Assembly: GCA_019689775.1 (NCBI GenBank)
Contig: JADGGV010000262.1
Location: 1 to 6,098, forward strand
From: Gemmatimonadota bacterium
Lineage (GTDB): Bacteria; Gemmatimonadota; Gemmatimonadetes; Longimicrobiales; RSA9
Reading direction: 5' to 3'
Length of the DNA: 6,098 nucleotides
Part shown: piece after piece, positions 6,057-6,098 of the stretch
How the letters are laid out: each line of letters begins with the position of its first letter
Numbering within the stretch: the first letter of the stretch is position 1
Notes under the pieces: generated by a model
Told to the model about the DNA's origin: nothing
Databases searched by the model: none
The model's input: only the letters and a program-made list of their open reading frames with translations
Position numbers and translations under genes: made by a program

Positions 6057-6098
6057 CGGTCTCTTATAAACAAATCCGAGCCCACGAGACCCAAACAC
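6057..6098 (+). other. Residual Nextera (Tn5) sequencing adapter, not genomic
   Basis: The segment 6059-6075 matches the reversed Tn5 mosaic end as used in Nextera libraries (GTCTCTTATA is exact at 6059-6068) with three substitutions, all to A (6069, 6073, 6074). It runs directly into CCGAGCCCACGAGAC at 6076-6090, which is identical to the Nextera read-2 adapter over 15 bases. The remaining eight bases, CCAAACAC (6091-6098), have the length and position of an i7 index. The AT-rich composition breaks sharply with the rest of the window. Genomic sequence therefore ends near 6056-6058. Confidence 0.96.

Noticed and set aside
6060..6098. The first 13 codons of a 101-codon frame at the right end, starting with GTG at 6098
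   Set aside because: These codons are encoded by sequencing adapter and index bases, not genome.

Overview
This is a very GC-rich (above 70 percent by eye) bacterial window that looks like one metagenomic or draft-assembly contig. Codons end almost always in G or C, which produces long meaningless open frames opposite every real gene. The gene set (a Y-family polymerase, a type II NADH dehydrogenase, a START-like protein, a hybrid-sensor-free histidine kinase) does not fix the phylum. High-GC soil or groundwater lineages such as Rokubacteria-like, myxobacterial, acidobacterial or gemmatimonad genomes would all fit; this is inference only. The right end is not biological: the last roughly 40 bases match a Nextera (Tn5) sequencing adapter followed by eight bases of index length.

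Layout from left to right. A complete DNA polymerase IV gene (dinB, plus strand, 25-1257) meets a type II NADH:quinone oxidoreductase (ndh, minus strand, 1288-2694) tail to tail with a 30-base gap. A 236-base divergent spacer follows, with several short repeats and a small hairpin in the ndh leader. Next is a 180-residue SRPBCC/START-like protein (plus strand, 2931-3473) with a very good ribosome binding site. Between 3474 and 3735 lies a non-coding stretch dominated by G and C homopolymers (3478-3603). It is either a sequencing/assembly artefact and possible false join, or an extreme G-quadruplex-type tract. Downstream of it are two overlapping inverted repeats beside the kinase stop codon. 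A PAS-GAF-HisKA-HATPase histidine kinase occupies the minus strand (3736-5556), with a strong 13-bp hairpin just before its start. The last item is the C-terminal part of a small two-helix membrane protein (minus strand, 5793 to about 6056), cut off by the adapter.

The genes do not form an obvious pathway. DinB serves damage tolerance, Ndh feeds electrons into the respiratory chain, and the kinase is an orphan sensor with no response regulator in view. Three of the four neighbouring gene pairs are convergent or divergent, so there is no long operon here. I found no mobile element, CRISPR array, tRNA, rRNA or defence cassette. I see no convincing new biological system; the most consequential observations concern the integrity of the assembly.
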